A DNA stretch of 64,000 nucleotides from assembly GCF_020215705.1 (NCBI RefSeq), contig NZ_JAIWNB010000037.1, forward strand, positions 31,059 through 95,058, written 5' to 3'. Under the pieces are notes generated by a model. The model saw nothing but the letters and a program-made list of their open reading frames with translations. It made no database searches and had not been told where the DNA came from. Positions within the stretch are counted from its first letter, which is position 1. Each line of letters begins with the position of its first letter. The translations under genes were made by a program, and so were the position numbers. This DNA comes from Nonomuraea aurantiaca. Lineage in GTDB: Bacteria > Actinomycetota > Actinomycetes > Streptosporangiales > Streptosporangiaceae. Positions 1-8,118 of the stretch are shown one piece after another.

Positions 1-361
1 GCAGCGCGTCGATGAAGTCGGTCACGTCGGCCACCCTGTCCTTGAGCAGGTAGCCGACGCCCCCCGCGGCCGAGGCGAGCAGCCGGGCCGCGTAGCGTTC
101 CTCCACGTACTGCGACAGGACCAGCACCGGCATGTCGGGATGCTCGCGGCGCAGCACGAGGGCCGCGCGCAGGCCCTCGTCGGTGTGTGTGGGAGGCATC
201 CGTACGTCCGTGACCACCAGATCGGGCAGGTGCTCCTCAGCGGCGCGCAGCAGCCCCTCCGCCTCGTCCACGGCCGCCACCACCCGCATGCCGGCCGCGT
301 CGAGCAGCCGGACGAGCCCCTCGCGCAGAAGTACGGAGTCTTCCGCCAGCACTACTCGCAC
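1..361 (-). CDS. NarL/LuxR-type response regulator, receiver domain (C-terminus cut by window edge)
   Basis: Reading from a GTG at 361, the frame begins VRVVLAEDSVLLREGL and stays open to the window edge. It shows the receiver-domain signature: an acidic pair near residue 8, the phospho-acceptor Asp in VVTDVRMPP, and the conserved Lys in YLLKDR. The output domain lies outside the window; with this partner it is expected to be a LuxR-type helix-turn-helix. It lies just downstream of, and is probably co-transcribed with, the histidine kinase ending at 396. The start falls inside a 44-bp tandem duplication, so a second near-copy of the first codons lies 44 bp upstream and is closed by a stop. 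Confidence 0.85.
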   Translation of the reverse strand, partial: MRVVLAEDSVLLREGLVRLLDAAGMRVVAAVDEAEGLLRAAEEHLPDLVVTDVRMPPTHTDEGLRAALVLRREHPDMPVLVLSQYVEERYAARLLASAAGGVGYLLKDRVADVTDFIDAL

Positions 362-420
362 GACAGGTCCACCTCAACGGAGTCTTCCGCTTGTACTACT
401 CGCACGGCAGGTCCACCTCG
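333..420. repeat. 44-bp imperfect tandem duplication at the kinase/regulator junction
   Basis: Positions 333-376 and 377-420 are near-identical 44-bp units. Each holds the end of the kinase coding sequence (VDLPCE-stop or VDLSCE-stop) and the start of the regulator (VRVVLAEDSV or VRVVQAEDSV). The duplication leaves both genes open but places a fused remnant, regulator N-terminus followed by kinase C-terminus, between them. Confidence 0.85.
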
Positions 421-1556
421 ATTGTGGTCGGCCCGCCGAGCGGGCTGGACAGGCGGAGCGTCCCGTCGACCGAGTCGATCCGCTGGAGGAGGCCGCGCAG
501 CCCGGTGCCGCCGTCGAGCCGGGCGCCACCGCAGCCGTCGTCGAAGACGCGCAGGCACAGCCGGTCGCGTTCGCGGACCACGCTCACTTGGGCCTTGGTG
601 GCCGCCGCGTGCTTGGCGATGTTGGTGAGCGCCTCGGACACGATGAAGAACGCCACCGCCTCGATGGTGGGAGAGGCGCGCAGGTCGATGTCGACGCGCA
701 GCCGCACCGGGATGGGGGCGCGCGCGGCGATGCCGGAGAGCGCCGCGTCGAGGCCCTGGTCGTTGAGCACGGCGGGGTGCAGGCCGCGGACGAAGTCACG
801 CAGCTCTTTGAGCGCCTGCTTGGACTCCTCGTGCGCCTGCGCGATCGCCTCGCGGGCGGGCTCGGGCAGGTCGGTCAGCGTGGCGCGGGCCAGCCCGAGG
901 TTCATGGCCAGCGAGACCAGCCGCTGCTGGGCGCCGTCGTGCAGATCTCGCTCGATGCGCCGCCGCTCGGCGTCGGCCGCGTCGATCACCCCGGCGCGGC
1001 TCTCGGTAAGCGTCTCGATCCGCTGCCCCAGCTCGTGGCGGCTGGGGCCGAGCAGCGTACGCGCCACCGACAGGTCGAGGTGCGCCATTCCTCGCGCCAG
1101 GGTGGGAGCCACCACCAGCAGGACGAACCCGACCCCCGTGTACGCGGAAAGCACGACAGGGTCCCTCAGGTTGAACTCGAACACCAACGGAGGCTCCTGC
1201 AGCATCGGCTGCAGGAACGCCGTCAGCCCCACCACGGCCGCCCCCCACGCGGCCGCCACCAGGACGGTCCCGGCCAGCCCCACCAGCGGCGAGAGCAGGT
1301 GGTAGCCGATCTGCCGCCAGGTGATGCGGCTGCGCCAGGAGATCGGCGAGCGCACCGGCGGGATGCGCACCCCGAGAAAAGCCTCGAACCGGGAGCGCTG
1401 CACCCGGGTGAAGAGCGGCAGGCCGCGGCGCATCAGGGGCGGCACCACGGCGCACGCGAGGGTCAGCCCGGCGAGGATCACGCCGACCGGCAGCCCGATC
1501 ACGACATGCGCCGTGTCGAGCCAGGCGCGTGCCGACCACGGGCGGGGGACTTTCAT
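396..1556 (-). CDS. NarL/DesK-type sensor histidine kinase
   Basis: 386 residues. The N-terminal half has at least three hydrophobic segments (about 17-37, 87-115, 132-152) joined by short loops, so it is a membrane sensor without a large extracellular domain. The HisKA_3 dimerisation motif ERDLHDGAQQ carries the phospho-acceptor His near residue 206. The ATPase part shows the N box SEALTNIAKHA and the G boxes DDGCGGA and GTGLRGL. It precedes the response regulator at 361 on the same strand and should be its partner. No strong Shine-Dalgarno precedes the ATG. The signal is unknown. Confidence 0.9.
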   Translation of the reverse strand: MKVPRPWSARAWLDTAHVVIGLPVGVILAGLTLACAVVPPLMRRGLPLFTRVQRSRFEAFLGVRIPPVRSPISWRSRITWRQIGYHLLSPLVGLAGTVLVAAAWGAAVVGLTAFLQPMLQEPPLVFEFNLRDPVVLSAYTGVGFVLLVVAPTLARGMAHLDLSVARTLLGPSRHELGQRIETLTESRAGVIDAADAERRRIERDLHDGAQQRLVSLAMNLGLARATLTDLPEPAREAIAQAHEESKQALKELRDFVRGLHPAVLNDQGLDAALSGIAARAPIPVRLRVDIDLRASPTIEAVAFFIVSEALTNIAKHAAATKAQVSVVRERDRLCLRVFDDGCGGARLDGGTGLRGLLQRIDSVDGTLRLSSPLGGPTTIEVDLPCE

Positions 1557-1637
1557 GGCACCAACGGTATTGACCTCCGGGGCCTGCGCGACATGGGCTT
1601 GGTGTGTGCCTGCGGGGTGGGGCTAGCCCCACCCCAC

Positions 1638-2606
1638 TCACAGTGGTGGAACCGACCAGCCCTTCTCCCCGAACAGCGGGGCGTGCTCGGCGTTGACGAA
1701 CAGCCGGTCCTCGGGGTTGGGGATGCGGAAGTAGCTTTGCGGGTGCAGCAACTCCCTGGCGTTGTCCGATAGATCGAGCACATAGCGGTCGGGCGCCCGG
1801 CGCTGGGCCAGGAAGCGCAGCTCGAACGGCAGCAGGGCGAGCGGGTTCGCGTGGTCCCAGAGGCCCAGCCCCGCCTCACGGGCCCGCCGTACGGCCTGCC
1901 TGGCCCTGCCCAGGGCCCCTGCTTCGGCGACCGTCCTGGCGCTGCCCGGCGCCGGCACCGCGTCGGCCAACCGGCCCTCCTGGCGGACGAAGGGGTCGAC
2001 GTTGGGCCAGATGAAGTAGGGGATCACGTGCCCGGCCGCGAGCAGCCGCTCGTTGTACGGATCGGGGCGTGGCTTGTCGCGCTGGTCGCGGTTGACGTAG
2101 CAGAGGAGCCTGCCGTAGCGGTCGAGGATCTCGTACGCGAAGGCCAGCCTGATCTTGAACGTCTCGTCGGTGAGGCCCTGCTCGGTGATGTCGAGTTGCA
2201 TCATGGTCTTGAGCGCCTGGGTGGCCGGGGCGGCGTGGGCGGCGTGGTTGGGCGCGGCCGCCGGGCCCAGCCTGCCCAGCAGGTTGTTGTGCAGGGCAGT
2301 GCGGAGCGTGAGCTCCTGGTAGCCCTTCTCGAACGGGTCGGTGAGGAAGGTCGTCCAGGCGGGCTTGTCGATGGAGACGAAGCCCTTGGGGAAGTCGGGG
2401 AAGTTCGGGTTGCGGGGTAACTCGAAGCTGACCTCGGGGGCGTCGACGCCGAGCAGGCGCACGCCGAAGTTGCCGTCGGCCGCGATGTTGATCGTGTCGC
2501 CGTCGTGCACGATCTTGTCCACCGGCTGGGCCGCGCCTTTGGAGCGGCCGAGGAGAGCGTGTCCGACCGTGACGCCGGGAACGGGTTGTTCGATCGCCTT
2601 TGCCAT
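1638..2606 (-). CDS. Thermonuclease-like (SNase-fold) protein
   Basis: 322 residues from the ATG at 2606, preceded by GGGTGAT nine bases upstream; a TTG at 2636 would add ten residues. The N-terminal third carries the staphylococcal nuclease signature: VHDGDTINI (metal-binding Asp), VRLLGVDAPEV (equivalents of Arg35 and Glu43), and further on DRYGRLLCYV, matching the region of the second catalytic Arg. No clear signal peptide or membrane segment is visible, unlike many secreted thermonucleases. The C-terminal third is not recognised. Family membership is clear; nuclease activity is inferred. Confidence 0.75.
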   Translation of the reverse strand: MAKAIEQPVPGVTVGHALLGRSKGAAQPVDKIVHDGDTINIAADGNFGVRLLGVDAPEVSFELPRNPNFPDFPKGFVSIDKPAWTTFLTDPFEKGYQELTLRTALHNNLLGRLGPAAAPNHAAHAAPATQALKTMMQLDITEQGLTDETFKIRLAFAYEILDRYGRLLCYVNRDQRDKPRPDPYNERLLAAGHVIPYFIWPNVDPFVRQEGRLADAVPAPGSARTVAEAGALGRARQAVRRAREAGLGLWDHANPLALLPFELRFLAQRRAPDRYVLDLSDNARELLHPQSYFRIPNPEDRLFVNAEHAPLFGEKGWSVPPL

Positions 2607-2706
2607 GCCTGCATCATCACCCGGTAATGGCTGCAAGTCCCGAAATAGTTGAACGAATCGGCATTGCTGGCCGTCTCACCTGGTGACGAATGAGCTGGAG
2701 GTCCAG

Positions 2707-3288
2707 ATGTTACAGATCGGGGTAGCCGTGGCAGCCGCCGCGGCGATGTCGTTGGGGGCGGGCCCCCTCCCGGACGGGATGCTCTTCCTGGAGACCCACC
2801 CGGCGGCCAAGAAGTGGGAGTCCTACAAGACCACGGAGTCGAAGAGCCTCCCGCTCCGGCTGAACCCGTGCGAGCGTCGTACGGCCTCGACCACCGACCG
2901 CTTAGCGACCAGGTCTGTCCACTACCGCTCGGAAGACACGTTCAAGTACGAGCAGCTGATCGTCTACAAGAGCGTGTCCGCCGCCCGTAAGGCGATGCGG
3001 GGGCTGCGCGCGGACCTGTCCCGGTGCAAGAACTTCGGCAAGGGTCCCGACCGCCACCACTACTACACCAAGCCCCTCAAGGTGGGCGACGACGCTCTGC
3101 GGGCCGGCAGCAGCTTCTTCGAGAGCGGTGAGCTGACGGTCGTCGTACGGAACGGCGCGACCGTCTACGTCGTGGGCGGATCGGCCTGGGCGACGAAGAG
3201 CCTGCCGCTCAAGCGCTTCAAGGGCCTCGTCTCCCAGGCGGAGCGGATGACGGCGAAGGTCTGCGACCTGCCGGTGGCCGCCTGCTGA
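2707..3288 (+). CDS. Hypothetical exported protein
   Basis: 193 residues. The ATG at 2707 is chosen because GGAGG at 2697-2701 sits five bases upstream; a GTG at 2683 in the same frame would itself overlap this ribosome binding site. The N-terminus MLQIGVAVAAAAAMSLGAG is a short hydrophobic segment that could be a signal peptide or anchor, without a lipobox. The rest is basic and mixed, with Cys residues in LNPCERRTA, LSRCKNF, KVCDLP and AAC that could form disulfides. It resembles extracellular sensor-type domains of actinobacteria only in general character. It is convergent with dasR, ten bases apart. Function unknown. Confidence 0.65.
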   Translation: MLQIGVAVAAAAAMSLGAGPLPDGMLFLETHPAAKKWESYKTTESKSLPLRLNPCERRTASTTDRLATRSVHYRSEDTFKYEQLIVYKSVSAARKAMRGLRADLSRCKNFGKGPDRHHYYTKPLKVGDDALRAGSSFFESGELTVVVRNGATVYVVGGSAWATKSLPLKRFKGLVSQAERMTAKVCDLPVAAC

Positions 3289-3298
3289 CGCGGCTGCC

Positions 3299-4018
3299 TC
3301 AGGGGCGGCGCAGACGCGTGACGAACTTGTACCGGTCGCCGCGATAGAGCGACTGCGCCCACTCGACCGGGTTGCCGTCGGCGTCGAAGGCGTGCCGGGT
3401 CAGGAGCAGCATCGGCAGCCCGACGTCCACGCCGAGCGCCTTCGCGTCATAGGGCGTGGCGAGCACGGTCTCGATGATCTCCTCGGCGTCGGTGAGCCGG
3501 ACGTTGTAGGCGTTGTGCAGCGTCTCGTACAGGGACGCGTGCACCTCCAGCTCCCGCCGCAGCCTGGGGAAGCGGCGGGCCGAAAGGTGGGTGGTGTCTA
3601 TCGAGACCGGCTCCCCGTTGGCCAGGCGCAGGCGGTGGATGCGCAGGACGCGTCCGCCCGGGTTGATGGCCAGCCGCCGCGCGAGCGGCTCGTCGGCGGT
3701 GATGTAGCCGATCTCCAGGATCTTGGTGTCGGGCTCCAGGCCGGCCGTGCGCAGGTCACCGATGTACGACGTCAGCTGCAGCACCTGCGCCACCTTCGGC
3801 TGGGCCACGAACGTGCCCTTGCCCTGGATGCGCAGCAGCCGCCCCTCGACGACCAGCTCGGTCAGCGCCTGACGGACGGTGGTGCGCGAGGTCTCGAAGC
3901 GTACGGCCAGCGCCCGCTCGGGAGGCAGCGCGGTGCCGGGAGACAGGCTCTTGGTGAGCTCGAGCAGGCTCCGTTTCACGTCGTAGTACTTCGGTACGCG
4001 AGGGCCGTCGTCCGTCAC
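3299..4018 (-). CDS. dasR: GntR/HutC-family regulator, DasR orthologue
   Basis: 239 residues. The N-terminal winged helix (about 10-75) contains PPERALAVRFETSRTTVRQALTEL cut here as PPERALAVRF and TSRTTVRQAL, followed by RIQGKGTFVAQPKV. The C-terminal UTRA ligand-binding domain contains LQLTSYIGD, EIGYITADE, GGRVLRIHRLR and a terminal SLYRGDRYKFV. From memory this matches Streptomyces DasR almost motif for motif. DasR represses N-acetylglucosamine uptake and chitin genes and links them to development, and it responds to glucosamine-6-phosphate. No target genes are adjacent. The ATG overlaps the stop of a small upstream frame (ATGA), suggesting coupled translation. Confidence 0.85.
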   Translation of the reverse strand: MTDDGPRVPKYYDVKRSLLELTKSLSPGTALPPERALAVRFETSRTTVRQALTELVVEGRLLRIQGKGTFVAQPKVAQVLQLTSYIGDLRTAGLEPDTKILEIGYITADEPLARRLAINPGGRVLRIHRLRLANGEPVSIDTTHLSARRFPRLRRELEVHASLYETLHNAYNVRLTDAEEIIETVLATPYDAKALGVDVGLPMLLLTRHAFDADGNPVEWAQSLYRGDRYKFVTRLRRP

Positions 4019-4278
4019 GCTCTCACCTTCACTTCTGCCACGGCGGTGAGGGCGTGTCTGATCACCGCGAGATCATCGGAACTCAGATTGGCCCGAGCGG
4101 TCAACCACCGGCACGACACGGGCAGGGGCGCGCTCGTCGCCAGACCGGGCTCGCCCGCCGTGATACATGCCGGTTCGGGCAGCTCAGGTTGATTGTGAAG
4201 GATATACACAGTGGCAGGCGTGGCCGCAACCGAGGCCGTGACCGACGTCGGGCCAGAGACGATCAACGTGTCGATCAC
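4015..4278 (-). CDS. Possible small protein translationally coupled to dasR
   Basis: An open frame of about 83-87 codons ends in a TGA that overlaps the dasR ATG by four bases. Candidate starts are GTG at 4278 or TTG at 4266; an AACGGAGG stretch lies just upstream of the TTG. Third positions are roughly three-quarters G or C, lower than neighbouring genes but above random. The product (for example ATVYILHNQPELPEP, then ANLSSDDLAVIRHAL) has no motif I recognise. The overlap is the main support; it could also be a chance frame in the dasR leader. Confidence 0.4.
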   Translation of the reverse strand: MIDTLIVSGPTSVTASVAATPATVYILHNQPELPEPACITAGEPGLATSAPLPVSCRWLTARANLSSDDLAVIRHALTAVAEVKVRA

Positions 4279-4455
4279 CTCCGTTGCGCTCCGCACGGTC
4301 CCGCTCTGAGGGCTGACCGAACGGAACGGTGTGACGGTTTTCACAGTGTGAGATTCCCGAAAATCGGCGGTTGACCGCACGGCGACACGCCCGTGTTCAC
4401 CGGTGTTCGCGAGCCGGCGAGCCCGCCGGCGGGAGGGCCGGACCGGGTCGCCGGT

Positions 4456-4485
4456 TTGGTTGTTCCGGCGGAATGCACGCATGAT
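4456..4485 (+). promoter_or_regulatory. Predicted promoter for a leaderless pdtaS transcript
   Basis: TTGGTT (4456-4461) and CATGAT (4480-4485) are separated by 18 bases, and the GTG start of pdtaS follows six bases after the -10. Transcription would begin at or next to the GTG. This agrees with the absence of a Shine-Dalgarno before that codon. The rest of the 4279-4455 gap holds nothing else I can support. Confidence 0.5.
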
Positions 4486-4491
4486 GCACTC

Positions 4492-5964
4492 GTGCCGACT
4501 CTCAGCGACCTCGTCGTCCGCCACACCGCTCTCGACGCGGCGGACCTCGACTGGCTGCACTCGCTGGTCTCCGACTGGCAGTTGCTGGCCGACCTGTCGT
4601 TCGCCGACCTCATCCTGTGGGCACCGCTCCAGGGCGAGGGCGGCGGCTGGATCGCGATCGCGCAGATGCGCCCGACCACCGGGCCCACCGTCTACCACGA
4701 CGACATCGTCGGCACCGTCGCCGCCAAGGGTGAGCGCTATCTGATCGACACGGCGTGGAACGAGCGGCGCATCTGCCGCGAAGGCGACCCCGACTGGTCG
4801 ACGGGCGTGCCCGTCCGCGAGGAGACCATCCCCGTACGCCGAGCGGTCCCGGTCGGCGAGGCCCGCTTCCTCGCGGTGATCCAGCGCTCCACGAACCTGT
4901 CCTCGGCGCGCACCCCGTCGCGCCTGGAGCTCACCTACCTGCAGAGCGCCTCCGACCTGGCGCAGATGGTGGCCGAGGGACGCTTCCCGTTCTCCGGCGA
5001 GGAGCCGATCCTGGTCCGCTCCCCGCGCGTCGGCGACGGCCTGCTGCGGCTGGACCGGGCGGGCCGCGTGACGTACGCGTCGCCGAACGCGCTGTCGGCC
5101 TACCGGCGGCTCGGTCTGCACGCGGATCTGGTCGGGGCCGAGCTGGGCCGGGTGACCGCCACGCTCTGCTACTCCGACGAGCCCATCAACGAGGACCTGA
5201 TGATCGTGGCCAGCGGGCGCGCGGCCAAGGAGACGGAGGTCGAGTCCGGCGGGACGATCGTGCAGCTTCGGGCGATCCCGCTGATCGTCGGCGGGGGTCG
5301 CATCGGCGCGCTGGTGCTCATCCGTGACGTGACGGAGCTGCGCCGCCGCGAACGCGAGCTGATGACCAAGGACGCGACCATCCGCGAGATCCACCACCGG
5401 GTCAAGAACAACCTGCAGACGGTGGCGGCCCTGCTCCGGCTCCAGGCGCGGCGGCTGCGCGTGCCCGAAGGGCGCGAGGCGCTGGAGGAGGCGGTGCGGC
5501 GGGTCGGCTCGATCGCGATCGTGCACGAGACGCTCTCTCACGCGCCGGAGGAGTTCGTCGACTTCGACGACATCGCCGACCGCGTGATCGCGATGGCGGG
5601 CGAGGTGTCGGCGGCGGAGGCGGCGGTCACCCCGCGACGGATCGGCAGCTTCGGCACCCTTCCGTCGCTCATCGCCACACCTCTGGCGATGGCTCTCACC
5701 GAACTTCTCCAGAACGCCTTGCAACACGGCCGCCCCAAACACCTGCAAGTGGTCGTGGAACCGACTCCCGACAGGCTGCACGTGACCGTCTGGGACGACG
5801 GTCAGGGTCTGCCCGACGACTTCGAGCTGGACAATTCCACGAGCCTGGGCCTGCAGATCGTCCGCACGCTCGTGGTCGGCGAACTCTCGGGCAAGCTCTC
5901 GATCGCCCCTCGCCTGGAGGGCGGCACAGAGGTGACGCTCTCCATCCCACTGCCGGCCGCCTGA
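4492..5964 (+). CDS. pdtaS: Sensor histidine kinase PdtaS
   Basis: 490 residues from the GTG at 4492 (VPTLSDLVVRHT), the usual N-terminus of this family; longer in-frame starts are not supported. Domains in order: a GAF-like sensor (about 1-160), a PAS-like segment (about 190-285), then a HisKA_2 histidine kinase with phospho-acceptor motif REIHHRVKNNLQTVAALLR near residue 301 and ATPase boxes TELLQNALQHG, WDDGQGLPDDF and SLGLQIV. There are no membrane segments, so it is cytosolic. In mycobacteria PdtaS signals to the ANTAR-domain RNA-binding antiterminator PdtaR. whiB1 follows convergently here, as in Mycobacterium tuberculosis. Confidence 0.92.
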   Translation: MPTLSDLVVRHTALDAADLDWLHSLVSDWQLLADLSFADLILWAPLQGEGGGWIAIAQMRPTTGPTVYHDDIVGTVAAKGERYLIDTAWNERRICREGDPDWSTGVPVREETIPVRRAVPVGEARFLAVIQRSTNLSSARTPSRLELTYLQSASDLAQMVAEGRFPFSGEEPILVRSPRVGDGLLRLDRAGRVTYASPNALSAYRRLGLHADLVGAELGRVTATLCYSDEPINEDLMIVASGRAAKETEVESGGTIVQLRAIPLIVGGGRIGALVLIRDVTELRRRERELMTKDATIREIHHRVKNNLQTVAALLRLQARRLRVPEGREALEEAVRRVGSIAIVHETLSHAPEEFVDFDDIADRVIAMAGEVSAAEAAVTPRRIGSFGTLPSLIATPLAMALTELLQNALQHGRPKHLQVVVEPTPDRLHVTVWDDGQGLPDDFELDNSTSLGLQIVRTLVVGELSGKLSIAPRLEGGTEVTLSIPLPAA

Positions 5965-6106
5965 CGGCGTGCCCTTGTCACGGGCGCGCGTTTCGGCGGC
6001 CCGCCACGTGCGGGTTCAGCGGGCGTCTCCCTGGAGGCCCGCCGCCACGTATGGCGGGTGGGGCCGGCCCATGCCTGCCGTACGAGCTGGAGGTCGGGCG
6101 GTTGGG

Positions 6107-6361
6107 CTAGGCGGAGGCGCGAGCGCGGGCACGGGCGCTGCGGCGCTTCAACGCCCGGCGCTCGTCCTCGCTCAGGCCGCCCCAGACGCCGGCGTCCTGG
6201 CCGGACTCAAGGGCCCACTTCAAGCACAGGTCGACCGCCGAACACGAGCGGCACACCTGCTTGGCCTCTTCGATCTGCATGAGTGCCGGGCCGGTGTTGC
6301 CGATCGGGAAGAACAGCTCGGGGTCGACGTCACGGCAGGCAGCTCGGTGGCGCCAGTCCAT
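6107..6361 (-). CDS. whiB1: WhiB-family iron-sulfur regulator (WhiB1/WblE)
   Basis: 84 residues, starting MDWRHRAACRDVDPELFFPI. Four cysteines (9, 37, 40, 46) fit the WhiB arrangement for a 4Fe-4S cluster, followed by the G(V/I)WGG turn (GVWGGLSEDERRALKRR) and a basic C-terminal tail. The ribosome binding site AAGGAG lies seven bases before the ATG. The length and N-terminus match WhiB1/WblE, the essential group that binds the main sigma factor and reacts with nitric oxide in mycobacteria. It is convergent with pdtaS. A CRP-like palindrome lies upstream (6419-6434). Confidence 0.93.
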   Translation of the reverse strand: MDWRHRAACRDVDPELFFPIGNTGPALMQIEEAKQVCRSCSAVDLCLKWALESGQDAGVWGGLSEDERRALKRRSARARARASA

Positions 6362-6418
6362 GCGTTCACTCCTTAGTAGATGGAACCTCTGGTTGGCTCC
6401 GTGCGGCTACTACTACTT

Positions 6419-6434
6419 TGTGAAGAGTTTCACT
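6419..6434. promoter_or_regulatory. CRP-like palindrome upstream of whiB1
   Basis: TGTGAAGAGTTTCACT matches the CRP-family consensus TGTGA-N6-TCACA except for the last base. It lies 58-73 bases upstream of the whiB1 start (end at 6361), next to a repeated TAGTAG stretch that may include the -10 region. In M. tuberculosis whiB1 is known to be controlled by the CRP homologue Rv3676, so the same wiring is likely here. The remainder of 6435-6642 shows no gene I can support. Confidence 0.6.
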
Positions 6435-6642
6435 AACTCGCGCGAGCAGCGACCCGGATCCTGTGCTGGACCGGGGTTGCCCGCTGAGCGTCGGAGCGGA
6501 CCCGGTAAGGCTTGTTAAAGGTCCTACGTTCCGACGTCAAAGTTGAGCCTGTCAGCCACACAGAGTGCACGCAAGAGGGTTGGTAGGAAGTTTTGGTGTG
6601 GATGGATGTCGGATGCGTCACACAATGACCGAATGTAACCAG

Positions 6643-7608
6643 CTAGACCAGAACTTGTAATGCGTTCGGGATAGAGCGGAATGTCACTGATTCCCGTTCT
6701 CCCAGGTAGTCGCCGTCCAGCTGGAAGGCCACTGGGCGGTTCGCCGTCAAGGTGAACTCGGCCTCGTCGTGCAGCTGAACGAGGTGCCGGCCCGATGGAA
6801 GGCTGTCACGCTCCGTGAGAATCTGCCGGATGACCGGCAGGATCGAGAGCGGACCCATCCGCTGGAGCCCCAGCAGGTCGAGGCCGGTTTCGAAGCCGGC
6901 CCAGGGTGTGGGGGAGACCGGCCGGGTGCGGATGTAGGTCCAGGGCGAGGTGTTGGAGATGATCGCCATGTAGACGCCCCTGGCGGCGGGGAGGCCGGGG
7001 CCCGTCAGCGTCATCGCCGGGTGGCGCTTGTCGGTGGCGAGGTAGTGGTGCAGCGCGGTGTTGACGTAGCGCGTCGGCGTCGCCTTCCTGCCCGAGCCGC
7101 GGAGCGCCTCGACGGCCCGGATGACCTCGGCGTCGTACCCCATTCCCGAGCAGAAGGTGAAATATCTGCTCTCGCCCTCCCAAAGCGCCTGGCCCAGTCC
7201 TACAGTCCTGCGGCGGTCGTCGCGCAGCGCCTCCAGCACGGCGCCCGTGGCCTCCACGGGGTCGTTCGGCAGGCCCAGGGCGCGGGCGAACACGTTCGCG
7301 CTGCCCCCCGGGATGACGAGCAGCGCGGGCCGCCCGGCACTGGGATCGTCGTGGTACGCGGGGTCGTCGCCGTTGACGGCGTTGAGCAGGCCGTTCACGG
7401 CCTCGTTGATCGTCCCGTCGCCGCCCAGCACGGCCACCACGTCGTAGCCCTTGGCGTGCGCGGTGGTGGCCAGCGCGGCCGCGTGGCCCCGGTACCGGGT
7501 CTGTTCCACGGTCAGCTCGACGGCGGCGCCGAGCGCGCGGATCAGTACGTCACGCCGACGGGCATTCGTGGTCGTGGCCTTGGGGTTGACCAGGAGCATC
7601 GCTCGCAT
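6643..7608 (-). CDS. Diacylglycerol/lipid kinase family protein
   Basis: 321 residues. The N-terminal DAGK catalytic domain carries LLVNPKA, the nucleotide-binding loop VLGGDGTINEAVNGL, and PGGSANVFARALG. The C-terminal beta-rich half carries FCSGMGYDAEVI and FQLDGDYLGE, as expected for YegS/DgkB-type kinases that phosphorylate diacylglycerol or related lipids at the membrane. No membrane segment is visible. The ATG at 7608 has no clear Shine-Dalgarno; TACGCT seven bases upstream could be the -10 of a leaderless transcript. The lipid substrate cannot be read from sequence. Confidence 0.85.
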   Translation of the reverse strand: MRAMLLVNPKATTTNARRRDVLIRALGAAVELTVEQTRYRGHAAALATTAHAKGYDVVAVLGGDGTINEAVNGLLNAVNGDDPAYHDDPSAGRPALLVIPGGSANVFARALGLPNDPVEATGAVLEALRDDRRRTVGLGQALWEGESRYFTFCSGMGYDAEVIRAVEALRGSGRKATPTRYVNTALHHYLATDKRHPAMTLTGPGLPAARGVYMAIISNTSPWTYIRTRPVSPTPWAGFETGLDLLGLQRMGPLSILPVIRQILTERDSLPSGRHLVQLHDEAEFTLTANRPVAFQLDGDYLGERESVTFRSIPNALQVLV

Positions 7609-7698
7609 GTCGTTCAGCGTAGCCGGTGTCCGATATCTGGCTTATCGGCCATTAGTCGGAATCTAGAGGCGGCAAGGGGCACCGATAGGGTTTGGGGC

Positions 7699-8091
7699 GT
7701 GAACCGACCTTGGACACTTCTCGCCGCCGCGCTCATCGTCGCCCTGGAAGGCCTCGTGGCGCTCGGTCTCGGTCTGTACGTCGCGGTGGAGACGCTGGCC
7801 GGCGCGGCGGAGGACATCACCAGCGCGCTGGCCGAGTCGGTGTTCGGGGTGCTGATCGGCGCGGGACTGCTCTGGGTGGCCTGGGGTGGCCTGTACAAGA
7901 TGGAGCGATGGGGGAGATCGCCCAGCGTGCTGGCCCAGATCTTCGTGCTCCCCGTCGCGATCACGCTCATCCAGTCGGACAAGCCGCTCTATGGGATCCC
8001 GCTGATCGTGGTGGCCGTCGCCGGCCTCGGCACGTTGCTCGCGCCCCCCACCACCCACGCCCTATATGGCGAGGACTCGCAGAAGGGTTAG
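7699..8091 (+). CDS. Small integral membrane protein
   Basis: 130 residues from the GTG at 7699 (VNRPWTLLAAALIVALEGL). Four hydrophobic segments are visible (about 5-25, 45-65, 77-92, 100-118) with a short charged tail HALYGEDSQKG. No family motif is recognised. TAGGGT at 7686-7691 followed seven bases later by the GTG suggests a leaderless transcript. It diverges from the lipid kinase and converges with the sigma factor gene, so it appears to be a single-gene unit. Confidence 0.7.
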   Translation: MNRPWTLLAAALIVALEGLVALGLGLYVAVETLAGAAEDITSALAESVFGVLIGAGLLWVAWGGLYKMERWGRSPSVLAQIFVLPVAITLIQSDKPLYGIPLIVVAVAGLGTLLAPPTTHALYGEDSQKG

Positions 8092-8118
8092 TCGTCGTCC
8101 AGCGTCAGTCGTCCAGAG

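Noticed and set aside
5965..6106. Small gene or RNA between pdtaS and whiB1
   Set aside because: Only GC-rich inverted repeats, likely transcription ends; no frame with a start signal.
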